From Candidatus Krumholzibacteriota bacterium (lineage in GTDB: Bacteria > Krumholzibacteriota > Krumholzibacteriia > Krumholzibacteriales > Krumholzibacteriaceae), in the NCBI GenBank assembly GCA_016932415.1, contig JAFGCX010000005.1:1-5653 (forward strand): a stretch of DNA of 5,653 nt, given 5' to 3'. A model generated the notes under the pieces. That model had not been told where the DNA came from. It saw only the letters and a list, made by a program, of their open reading frames with translations, and did no database searches. Positions 1 to 5,653 of this stretch are shown here, one piece after another (the first letter of the stretch is position 1; each line of letters begins with the position of its first letter). A program made the position numbers and the translations under genes.

Positions 1-640
1 CGATATCATAATCGGCAGTGAACGCCGGTGGAAGTTCACCGCTTCCGAGCACTCCGCCAGTGAGGTACGTTATGCTCTTTTCGGACAGTCCGTCGACCCT
101 GAGAAGTTCGATCTCTTCGGGAACAGCCCCGGCTTCGCTTATCCGGTCGGCTACTTGCTGCGCGAAAGCCTCGATTGAACTGTTTCCCTCATCATACGCG
201 CTGATCTTGACGTAATATTTTCCTTTCCAGAAATGGAGAGAATAATCATCTCCGAACGATTCGTTCCCCGTATCCGAAAATCTGCTTTCCGCCGTCCTGT
301 ACCTCGAGTAGATCCCGAATGCCATAAGAGGCGTCTCATGGGCGTATATCTCGACTTTTATCTCGCCTCCGGCACCATTGACGTAATGTTGCGCGACGAC
401 TTTTTGAAAATTATACGCGAGGAAATTCTCTGCCGATCCGTTTATATATTCCCAGAGGTCGTCTGCCATATATGAAATCATCTCTCCGTCCCTCTCCCAC
501 CCCGCGATCGCACCGCTGCCAGGGAGAAGCCCTTCTATGACCTCCTCTTCAGCCACTGCCGCTTCAAGCTGACCTGCCGGAGAAAGTGCGAATAAAAGAA
601 CCGCGGAAAGAATCGATAAAAAGATCTTTCTTAAAAACAT
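1..640 (-). CDS. Secreted DUF6599-like protein, partial (C-terminus beyond left edge)
   Basis: An open frame on the minus strand starts at ATG 640-638 and stays open for 213 residues to the left edge, so the C-terminus is missing. The start is backed by AAAGGTG (647-653) six bases upstream. Residues 1-30 form a signal peptide: basic start MFLRK, hydrophobic core around 6-20, and a likely cleavage after AVA (28-30), so the product is exported. The segment DLWEYINGSAENFLAYNF (61-78) resembles the tyrosine-Asn-Gly motif of the DUF6599 family as I recall it. It is followed by an alternating beta pattern (KVEIYAHETPLMAFGIYSRY) and HFWKGKYYVKISAY (137-149). The family's biochemical role is unknown to me. 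The gene is divergent from the thioredoxin-fold gene at 824. The family call comes from motif memory, not a search; that this is a real secreted coding gene is much surer. Confidence 0.8.
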   Translation of the reverse strand, partial: MFLRKIFLSILSAVLLFALSPAGQLEAAVAEEEVIEGLLPGSGAIAGWERDGEMISYMADDLWEYINGSAENFLAYNFQKVVAQHYVNGAGGEIKVEIYAHETPLMAFGIYSRYRTAESRFSDTGNESFGDDYSLHFWKGKYYVKISAYDEGNSSIEAFAQQVADRISEAGAVPEEIELLRVDGLSEKSITYLTGGVLGSGELPPAFTADYDI

Positions 641-691
641 CTCATACACCTTTCTGTCTCTGCCCGGGCGTGATCATTGTTTCCTTTTCCT

Positions 692-697
692 ATTATA
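692..697 (-). promoter_or_regulatory. Candidate -10 box for the DUF6599-like gene
   Basis: On the minus strand this reads TATAAT, a perfect sigma70 -10 consensus, about 52 bases upstream of the ATG at 640. The -35 region is poor (about ATGGCG at 17-18 bases), but long A-rich tracts lie upstream on that strand (complement of 722-738) and could act like an UP element. Transcription would begin near 685, giving a leader of roughly 45 bases. The call is based on motif and position only. Confidence 0.5.
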
Positions 698-766
698 TTT
701 CCCGGGACGGTTTTTTGCGCCATTTTTTTTCTTTTTTTCGGCCTGTTATGCGGCGACACTTAATCT

Positions 767-796
767 TTGGTCATTACCGGTCTCGCGTGGTATATT
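767..796 (+). promoter_or_regulatory. Candidate promoter for the thioredoxin-led operon
   Basis: TTGGTC (767-772) and TATATT (791-796) are separated by 18 bases. The -35 match is weak (only TTG agrees), but TG at 788-789 gives an extended -10 arrangement. Transcription would begin near 803, shortly before the ribosome binding site at 810-816, leaving a short leader of about 20 bases. The short leader and weak -35 keep this tentative. Confidence 0.35.
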
Positions 797-809
797 TCTT
801 CCAACCGGG

Positions 810-816
810 AAAGGAG
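810..816 (+). promoter_or_regulatory. Ribosome binding site fixing the thioredoxin-fold start
   Basis: AAAGGAG sits seven bases before ATG 824. It favours this start over an in-frame TTG at 767, which has no comparable site and would add 19 residues not expected in a thioredoxin. Confidence 0.8.
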
Positions 817-823
817 TATCAAT

Positions 824-1201
824 ATGGGGTTTTTCAAAAGGCTTTTAGGCCTCGAAGTAAAACCGGGAGAGCCTGTAGCTCTTCAGGACCTGGCCGGGTA
901 TAAAAAGGCAACGGGCAGCAATACTCCGTCTCTCGTTTATTATTTCCATCTCTGGTGTTCATCATGCCAGGTCATGGGAGGATTGCTTAACGAGATCGGC
1001 CCCGACTATACAGAGACTATCGATTTTTATAAACTCGACATCCACAAGGTCCCGGAGGCTGCCACGGCGCAAGCTGTCTCAGCTGTCCCCACTTTGATAA
1101 TATTCCTTGCCGGGGAACCTGTCGCCAGGCATTCGGGACTTATCCCGATCGACCAGCTCAGGGAGTGGATAGAGAAGAATATCAGCCCCGGGATCTCGTG
1201 A
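824..1201 (+). CDS. Thioredoxin-fold protein with WCSSC active site
   Basis: This 125-residue protein has the length of a single thioredoxin domain. A central strand (SLVYYFHLW, 36-44) leads into the redox motif W44-C45-S46-S47-C48, followed by a helix (QVMGGLLNEIG). The expected strand FYKLDIHKVPE (68-78) follows, then AVPTLIIF (87-94) with the cis-proline at P89, and a final helix DQLREWIEKN. It is therefore a plausible dithiol-disulfide oxidoreductase. The intervening residues are SS rather than the GP of classical thioredoxin, so redox potential and partners may differ. There is no signal peptide or clear membrane segment; the first 12 residues (MGFFKRLLGLEV) are basic and amphipathic, so the protein is probably cytoplasmic or peripheral. 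It heads a run of three same-strand genes, with 75 bases to the next. The substrate is unknown. Confidence 0.88.
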   Translation: MGFFKRLLGLEVKPGEPVALQDLAGYKKATGSNTPSLVYYFHLWCSSCQVMGGLLNEIGPDYTETIDFYKLDIHKVPEAATAQAVSAVPTLIIFLAGEPVARHSGLIPIDQLREWIEKNISPGIS

Positions 1202-1265
1202 TATTTTCGGGCCCCGGCGTCGGAGTAAGACATGACCTTCCAAGGACCTGAACCTCTGGCCTTGC

Positions 1266-1271
1266 AGGGAG
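1266..1271 (+). promoter_or_regulatory. Ribosome binding site fixing the beta-barrel protein start
   Basis: AGGGAG lies five bases before ATG 1277. This supports the start that begins directly with a signal peptide, rather than the in-frame ATG at 1232, which would place 15 polar residues ahead of it. Confidence 0.75.
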
Positions 1272-1276
1272 AAAAA

Positions 1277-1951
1277 ATGATAAAGCATATCCTGGCAACG
1301 GTTCTGCTTGCCGGATTGATCTCGGGAAACGCGTTGTCACAGGAGAGGGAAAGCGAATATTATTTCAAACTGTCCGGCGGGGTCAGTCAGCCATATCTGC
1401 GGAATCTTTCCGACGAACTGGCCGCCCAGGGGCGCGACGGCTTATCCCCCGGGTATTGCGCGGCGGTATCTCTGGGCCGTTCGCTGATGGAAGGAAAATG
1501 GTCTTTTGAGATCGGCATGAACCTCTCGCGCTATCCTTCTTTCCGGTACGAAAATGAATTCCAGGATTTCAGTGGTACGATCGTTCATTATGGCTTCGCC
1601 GTCATAGCAAAAAGATGCCTGAGGCCCGGGAAAGAGAGTCTCGTCCCTTATGTCGGGGTCGGCATAGGTTACGGCAAGACGCAGCTTTCGGGAGAGGCGG
1701 GAAAGCTTGACGGCCCGGAGGCGATAATTCTTCTTCAGCTTGAACACAGGGTCGGCCAATATATCGATATAATGGCTGAATCTGTCTGGACGCCTCTTAT
1801 CCTCAACGAAAGATACAGTTCTCCTTTCACCGTGGAAAGCGATTATGATGGTATAATCGACCGTTATGAAAGGGATATGAACGACGGTTTTTCCTCAATC
1901 GAGCTGCGGATAGGAATAAAGGTGTGGCTTAAGCCTCCCAGAAAATATTAA
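1277..1951 (+). CDS. Outer-membrane beta-barrel protein, small porin-like
   Basis: This is a 224-residue protein. Residues 1-21 form a signal peptide (MIKHILATVLLAGLISGNALS) with likely cleavage after A19-L20-S21, before QERES. The mature part is rich in alternating amphipathic strands: YYFKLSGGVS (28-37), CAAVSLGRSL (61-70), KWSFEIGMNLSRY (74-86), VHYGFAVIAKRC (103-114), LVPYVGVGIGYGKTQL (122-137), IILLQLEHRV (150-159) and the closing strand SSIELRIGIKVWL (206-218). VPYVGVGIGYG is typical of eight-stranded OMP_b-brl or OmpW-like barrels, which sit in the outer membrane. The ending WLKPPRKY lacks the usual terminal aromatic right after the last strand. There are two cysteines, C61 and C114. 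No ligand or pore function can be read from the sequence. The upstream thioredoxin-fold gene and the downstream lipoprotein gene (44 bases away) suggest one transcript. Confidence 0.78.
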   Translation: MIKHILATVLLAGLISGNALSQERESEYYFKLSGGVSQPYLRNLSDELAAQGRDGLSPGYCAAVSLGRSLMEGKWSFEIGMNLSRYPSFRYENEFQDFSGTIVHYGFAVIAKRCLRPGKESLVPYVGVGIGYGKTQLSGEAGKLDGPEAIILLQLEHRVGQYIDIMAESVWTPLILNERYSSPFTVESDYDGIIDRYERDMNDGFSSIELRIGIKVWLKPPRKY

Positions 1952-1995
1952 GGATCGCAAGGTCCCGCCTGGGAGAAGGTTCCGGAGGTCCCGTC

Positions 1996-2502
1996 ATGTC
2001 AAAGATCAGCGCCGTTATAATTTTTTTCTTCGTGATCCTTACCGGATGCGGCATCCATTCCTCTGACAGGGAGAATAAACGGGTCGGAGGATGCGCGCTC
2101 GACACGATACGGGCCGGGCTTGAGATGAATGATCTGTCCGTTTTGCAGCAAACTCCCTTCAGAATAACGATCAAATCTACCAGTGACCGGGGAAAAGCCG
2201 CATTTACAATCTACGCCCTCGATCTTACCGCGAGACTCGATTCCCTCGATATCCCGATCGCCGGGCGTTCCGATATCATTCACGTCGTAAGTGGCCCGTG
2301 CTGGCCCGAATTCAGCGTTATTTTCCGGATCGCTCCACCTGCCGATGATATTCTCGATCTTCTCCGCCTGAATCTTCTCACCGGAGAGATCGGTGGCCAC
2401 GCGCCCCGGGAAAACAGGCCGGAAAATTTCGGCGCCTTCTTCATAACCGCCGGCAGAGGATCAAGTGATCTGTGGACAGTCTGGTATGAGGAGGATGATT
2501 GA
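1996..2502 (+). CDS. Hypothetical lipoprotein
   Basis: This 168-residue protein has a lipoprotein signal: basic MSK, hydrophobic ISAVIIFFFVI, then lipobox L15-T16-G17-C18, so C18 would be lipidated. Residue +2 is Gly, not Asp, which under the enterobacterial Lol rule would favour the outer membrane. The ribosome binding site GGAGGT (1984-1989) is six bases from the ATG. The mature part is about 150 residues of mixed strands and helices, including PFRITIKSTSD (54-64) and AAFTIYALDLTARLDSLDIPI (68-88; the final stretch is a likely linker). C33 and C102 (SGPCWPEF) could form a disulfide. I do not recognise the family. It is the third gene of the plus-strand run and may work with the beta-barrel protein next to it. 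Its stop codon ends immediately before the stop codon of the opposing gene. Confidence 0.75.
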   Translation: MSKISAVIIFFFVILTGCGIHSSDRENKRVGGCALDTIRAGLEMNDLSVLQQTPFRITIKSTSDRGKAAFTIYALDLTARLDSLDIPIAGRSDIIHVVSGPCWPEFSVIFRIAPPADDILDLLRLNLLTGEIGGHAPRENRPENFGAFFITAGRGSSDLWTVWYEEDD

Positions 2503-3690
2503 TCAGTCACCGGGATCGCGGAGCCACTCCGGAACAGGGGCCGGCCTGAACTTTGCTCCATATACAATATCATCTCCGAGGACCAGGGCTCTCCTTATCC
2601 ACGGCAGATTGACAGCCGCCGAAGCGATCATCCTGTGAAAGAGGGTCGGTGGTTTCGTCCAGGGACATACCGACTGGCAGATCGAACAGGTATACCCGGT
2701 ATGACCCCAGTACTTAAGACACGCCTCGGGGTCTATCTGCCATTTTCGGATCCCCCTTACAACGATCTTCTCTCCGCGCGAGATCGCCCCCGAGGGACAG
2801 TTCACGGCGCATTTTTTACATTTATCGCAAAAATCCTGTATTCCAAGATCGACCGGTTCGTCGAATTCGAGAGGCATCGCGGTCGTGACGGTCGAAAGCC
2901 GGAAATTGGCCCCCAGCCTCCTGCTTACAAGATACCCCGACCTGGCCAGCTCTCCGATACCGGCATCTACCGCTACGGGCACAGCCAGGATGCAGTAATT
3001 CCTGAGGTGGTGCGCACGCGCGGGGTATCCAAGCGCCCTTATGAACCTGGCAAGCTGCACGGAGACGAGGACCGACCTGGCATATATTCTGCCCGTCTCA
3101 AGATCGACAGCGCGGCTCGACCCGGTATCGATCATCGCCTTCGACTGCCGGAAAGCCATTGAAATAGCGCAGTTATGATCCAGTTCTATCCGCTCTCCAT
3201 ACCTTGCCCCCTGGTAATTCTCCGGAATACCCTCGAAGTATGGGGGGTTGGCGTATCCCCCGTTAAAAAAAGGCCTCGACCCCCTGTGCGAATAGACCCA
3301 TTCCTTTTTCAGGGGCCCGATACGCACATCGTCAGCTCCGAGAAACAGTGCGAATTCCCTGATCTTTTCTTTCGCCTCTTCAGGATTCCATCTGGCCTTT
3401 TCCCTCGCGGGAAGGCCATCGACCATGTCTGGAAGAGCAAGCGCCGCTGAGGGTATGAACTGCGATTCATAGATAGCCCTGGCGATCTCATCTGTGTCGG
3501 ACGACCTTTCCATCTTAGCCCTGATAAAACGGGCAAGTCGCCTGTCGATCTCGATCTTTTCGGGATGGACAAGATGGTATTCGACTTCCTCGACGCTTCC
3601 TTCCACAAGCGCCTCGCGCGAGAAGACGGTATCCCTCTCGTCGAACCTCGATATCTCCCCCTCGATCGTGTATGTCGGTATCGCCGTCAT
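2503..3690 (-). CDS. Reductive-dehalogenase-like (RdhA-like) double [4Fe-4S] protein, no Tat signal
   Basis: This 395-residue minus-strand protein starts at ATG 3690, with AAGGA (3699-3703) eight bases upstream. The C-terminal part carries two ferredoxin-type motifs: C288-x2-C291-x2-C294-x3-C298-P, and C324-x10-C335-x2-C338-x3-C342-P. The spaced second motif, followed by PWTKPP, is typical of RdhA corrinoid/iron-sulfur proteins. Other RdhA-like signs are FLGADDVRIGPL (116-127), RFIRALGYPARAHH (215-228), GIGELARSGYLVS (244-256) and the run STVTTAMPLEFDEP (266-279). In that family the core binds a cobamide noncovalently, with no short cobalamin-binding motif to check. There is no twin-arginine or other export signal and no RdhB-type anchor gene beside it, so it is probably cytoplasmic and not a classical respiratory dehalogenase. 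QueG (epoxyqueuosine reductase) is a related alternative, but the length and second motif fit RdhA better. The substrate is unknown. Confidence 0.8.
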   Translation of the reverse strand: MTAIPTYTIEGEISRFDERDTVFSREALVEGSVEEVEYHLVHPEKIEIDRRLARFIRAKMERSSDTDEIARAIYESQFIPSAALALPDMVDGLPAREKARWNPEEAKEKIREFALFLGADDVRIGPLKKEWVYSHRGSRPFFNGGYANPPYFEGIPENYQGARYGERIELDHNCAISMAFRQSKAMIDTGSSRAVDLETGRIYARSVLVSVQLARFIRALGYPARAHHLRNYCILAVPVAVDAGIGELARSGYLVSRRLGANFRLSTVTTAMPLEFDEPVDLGIQDFCDKCKKCAVNCPSGAISRGEKIVVRGIRKWQIDPEACLKYWGHTGYTCSICQSVCPWTKPPTLFHRMIASAAVNLPWIRRALVLGDDIVYGAKFRPAPVPEWLRDPGD

Positions 3691-3727
3691 TCCCCGTTTC
3701 CTTCAAGATATGAGTAACTCCATGGAT

Positions 3728-3755
3728 AATATAGATATTCCCGGCACAATACCAA
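3728..3755 (-). promoter_or_regulatory. Candidate promoter for the RdhA-like gene
   Basis: On the minus strand TTGGTA (3750-3755) and TATATT (3728-3733) are separated by 16 bases. Transcription would start near 3721, leaving a leader of about 30 bases that contains the AAGGA ribosome binding site. The -10 matches five of six consensus bases and the -35 four of six. The surrounding sequence is AT-rich, so chance matches are possible. Confidence 0.4.
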
Positions 3756-3794
3756 TAAATTCTTCCTCCCGGCTGTTGAAGGAATCCATTGATA

Positions 3795-3822
3795 TTTACA
3801 GGCGTTTACTGTACATTATAAA
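3795..3822 (+). promoter_or_regulatory. Candidate sigma70-like promoter for iorA
   Basis: TTTACA (3795-3800) and TATAAA (3817-3822) are separated by 16 bases, and each matches five of six consensus bases. Transcription would begin near 3829, giving a leader of about 60 bases before ATG 3890. The -35 box lies inside the first copy of an imperfect direct repeat (3795-3811 and 3831-3850), so a regulator bound there could block or modulate initiation. Confidence 0.5.
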
Positions 3823-3850
3823 AGCTGTGTCTTACAGACGCTTTTTACTG
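3795..3850 (+). repeat. Imperfect direct repeat upstream of iorA
   Basis: Copy one, TTTACAGGCGTTTACTG (3795-3811), and copy two, CTTACAGACGCTTTTTACTG (3831-3850), share TTACAG-R-CG and TTTACTG, with three extra bases inside copy two. The TTACAG parts are 36 bases apart. The copies flank the candidate -10 box, and copy two falls in the predicted leader. A paired operator is possible, but no regulator family is recognised. Confidence 0.4.
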
Positions 3851-3874
3851 CTACTAATAAATTATACACCCCCC

Positions 3875-3880
3875 AGGAGG
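3875..3880 (+). promoter_or_regulatory. Ribosome binding site of iorA
   Basis: A full AGGAGG lies nine bases before ATG 3890. A second in-frame ATG at 3896 would be 15 bases away, so 3890 is preferred. Confidence 0.8.
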
Positions 3881-3889
3881 AAACCCGAT

Positions 3890-5653
3890 ATGGAAATGCT
3901 GCTTTCCGGAAACCAGGCGATAGCCCGCGGCATGTACGAGTACGGCGGCGAGTTCGCCTCTGCATATCCCGGAACACCGAGCACCGAGATCCTAGAGACG
4001 ATCGCGCGGTTTTTTAAGGACGACGTCTATGCCGAATGGGCGATAAATGAAAAGGTAGCTCTCGAAGTCGCTGTCGGAGCAAGTTACGGCGGCGCCAGGT
4101 CCCTTGCCGCGATGAAGCATGTCGGCCTTAACGTCGCGGCCGATCCTTTTATGACTCTTTCATATACAGGCGTCAATGCCGGCCTTGTAATAATCTCTGC
4201 AGACGATCCGAGCCTGCATTCATCGCAGAACGAGCAGGATAACAGGTTCTATGGAAAATTCGCCTCGATCCCCGTTCTCGAACCGTCGACAAGCCAGGAA
4301 GCAAAGGATTTCGTAAAGTACTCGTTCGAGATAAGCGAAGAGTTCGACACTCCGGTCCTCCTGAGAGTCACGACCCGTATCTGCCATTCGAAGGGTCTCG
4401 TCTCCATAGGAGAGCGGGAAACGGTGGAAAAGGGAGGTTTTGTACCAGATATTGAAAAATATGTAATGGTCCCCGCACACGCGATCAAAAGGCACAGACT
4501 CGTTATCGAACGGCTGGAAAAACTCAAGGCTTACGCCGAAAAGACCGACCTCAACCGGATAGAATGGAAAGACAAGAAAATCGGGATCGTGACGGGAAGC
4601 GTCGCCTACCAGTACGCCCGCGAAGCGATGCCTGAAGCGAGCATACTCAAACTCGGCATGGGATTCCCTCTTCCTATGGAGAAGATAAGGGCTTTTGCCG
4701 CTGAAGTAGACCAGCTTTTCGTTGTTGAAGAACTCGAATCGTTCTACGAAGAGATGATCGCGGCTGCGGGAATAAAAGTCGAAGGTAAAAAATATTTCTC
4801 AAACTTTATGGAACTCAATATTGACAGGGTCCGGGAAGGGTTCGTAAAGGCCGGTGTACTCGACAGTTCCGTTCTCAAATCGATTCCGGAGACGGAAGCT
4901 GTCCTTCCAAGGCCGCCGGTACTCTGTTCGGGCTGCCCGCACAGGGGCCTTATGGTGGCTCTTAAAAAGATAGGCGTCTACACTACCGGAGATATCGGAT
5001 GTTATACCCTTGGAGGGCTGCCCCCGCTGAGCCAGATACACACATGCCTCTGCATGGGAGCCTCCATCGGTCACGCCTTCGGTATCGAGAAAGCGGGAAA
5101 GACCGAAAAGAAAGCTGTCGCCCTTCTCGGAGACAGCACATTCCTTCATTCCGGCATTACCGGCCTGGCCAGCGCCGTCTTTAACAAGAGCACGATCACT
5201 GTCGTGATCGCCGATAATGGGATAACGGCAATGACCGGGGGCCAGGACAATCCAGCGACGCTCAAGACTCTTATGGGTGAAAAGACCAAACCTGTCGATC
5301 TGGTGAAGCTCTGCGAATCCCTCGGCGTTGAACATGTAAGGACTGTCGATCCCTATGACCTCGATGAGACGGTATCGGTCCTGAAGGAAGAAGTGGATCG
5401 CGATGACCTTTCGGTGGTAATAACGACAAGGCCTTGCATGCTCTTCCCTTCGAAGATCAGGGATATCCCTTACACGGTAGTGACTGATAAATGTATAGCA
5501 TGTCATGCCTGTTTCAGGGTCGGCTGCCCCTCGATCTCAGCCGCTCCGGAGACTAACGAGAAGGGTAAGCATAAATCGTTGATAGACACGACCACCTGCA
5601 CCGGATGTACTATCTGCGCCCAGGTATGCCCTGTCGGAGCTATAGTCAAGGTC
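3890..5653 (+). CDS. iorA: Indolepyruvate:ferredoxin oxidoreductase alpha subunit, 3' end beyond window
   Basis: The gene encodes 588 residues with no stop before the right edge; the family is usually about 580-650, so little is missing. With IorB it oxidatively decarboxylates indolepyruvate and other aryl-pyruvates with CoA, giving aryl-acetyl-CoA, CO2 and reduced ferredoxin, in the anaerobic cytoplasm. The N-terminal pyrimidine-type domain has YPGTPSTEILE (26-36) and NEKVALEV (53-60), with a glutamate in the place expected for thiamine activation. The middle part has CSGCPHRG (346-353), GDIGCYTLGGLPPL (367-380) and CMGASIG. The thiamine-diphosphate motif runs from GDS (414-416) to DN (442-443), followed by GITAMTGGQ. 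The C-terminus is a two-cluster ferredoxin domain with cysteines 535, 538, 541, 546 and 570, 573, 576, 580, all eight present. IorB would be expected downstream but is not visible. It is divergent from the RdhA-like gene across 199 bases. Confidence 0.96.
   Translation, partial: MEMLLSGNQAIARGMYEYGGEFASAYPGTPSTEILETIARFFKDDVYAEWAINEKVALEVAVGASYGGARSLAAMKHVGLNVAADPFMTLSYTGVNAGLVIISADDPSLHSSQNEQDNRFYGKFASIPVLEPSTSQEAKDFVKYSFEISEEFDTPVLLRVTTRICHSKGLVSIGERETVEKGGFVPDIEKYVMVPAHAIKRHRLVIERLEKLKAYAEKTDLNRIEWKDKKIGIVTGSVAYQYAREAMPEASILKLGMGFPLPMEKIRAFAAEVDQLFVVEELESFYEEMIAAAGIKVEGKKYFSNFMELNIDRVREGFVKAGVLDSSVLKSIPETEAVLPRPPVLCSGCPHRGLMVALKKIGVYTTGDIGCYTLGGLPPLSQIHTCLCMGASIGHAFGIEKAGKTEKKAVALLGDSTFLHSGITGLASAVFNKSTITVVIADNGITAMTGGQDNPATLKTLMGEKTKPVDLVKLCESLGVEHVRTVDPYDLDETVSVLKEEVDRDDLSVVITTRPCMLFPSKIRDIPYTVVTDKCIACHACFRVGCPSISAAPETNEKGKHKSLIDTTTCTGCTICAQVCPVGAIVKV

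Noticed and set aside
767-823. TTG-started 19-residue N-terminal extension of the thioredoxin-fold protein
   Set aside because: The ATG at 824 has AAAGGAG at ideal spacing, and the extension overlaps the candidate promoter.
1241-1264. CAAGG...CCTTG inverted repeat between the thioredoxin-fold and barrel genes
   Set aside because: The stem is only five base pairs with a 14-base loop and no T-run, so it is not a credible terminator or attenuator.
1232-1276. Earlier ATG for the beta-barrel protein
   Set aside because: It would bury the signal peptide behind 15 polar residues; the ATG at 1277 has its own ribosome binding site.
1960-1993. AGGTCCCG occurring twice (1960-1967, 1986-1993) before the lipoprotein gene
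   Set aside because: An eight-base repeat whose second copy overlaps the ribosome binding site is easily explained by chance.
1999-2400. Minus-strand open frame of 133 codons
   Set aside because: It is antisense to the lipoprotein gene, which has a lipobox and a strong ribosome binding site. The antisense product has no recognisable features.
2635-3162. Plus-strand open frame of 175 codons
   Set aside because: It is antisense to the RdhA-like gene including its cluster region, has no ribosome binding site that I can see, and its composition is rich in Arg and Pro, typical of a shadow.
4799-5506. Long minus-strand open frame of 235 codons
   Set aside because: It lies entirely antisense to iorA, whose motifs are unmistakable, and its translation shows no recognisable domain. 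It is a shadow frame.

Overview
The window looks like chromosomal DNA from an anaerobic Gram-negative bacterium. The Gram-negative call rests on an outer-membrane-type beta-barrel protein and a lipoprotein, both with export signals. The anaerobic call rests on an indolepyruvate:ferredoxin oxidoreductase alpha subunit and a protein resembling reductive dehalogenases with two [4Fe-4S] motifs. A secreted DUF6599-type protein fits lineages known mostly from environmental genomes (FCB-like or delta-proteobacterial groups), but the taxon cannot be fixed from this window.

Layout: (1) 1-640, minus strand: 5' part of a secreted DUF6599-like gene that runs off the left edge. (2) 641-823: divergent promoter region with A/T tracts and two CCCGGG palindromes. 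(3) 824-2502, plus strand: a likely three-gene operon of a cytoplasmic thioredoxin-fold protein, a small outer-membrane beta-barrel protein and a lipoprotein. (4) 2503-3690, minus strand: a 395-residue RdhA-like double [4Fe-4S] protein whose stop codon directly abuts the lipoprotein stop codon. (5) 3691-3889: second divergent promoter region, with a good sigma70-like promoter and an imperfect direct repeat. (6) 3890 to the right edge, plus strand: iorA, almost complete, including both C-terminal ferredoxin-type clusters.

How the genes relate: the left part (DUF6599 protein, beta-barrel, lipoprotein) concerns the cell envelope, while the right part is low-potential iron-sulfur chemistry. IorA makes acyl-CoA and reduced ferredoxin from aryl-pyruvates during amino-acid fermentation. 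The divergently transcribed RdhA-like protein needs a low-potential electron donor, so a ferredoxin link is conceivable, but this is inference from adjacency alone. No RNA gene, mobile element, CRISPR array or clear intrinsic terminator was seen. No convincing new multi-gene system was found; the most unusual item is the Tat-less RdhA-like protein.
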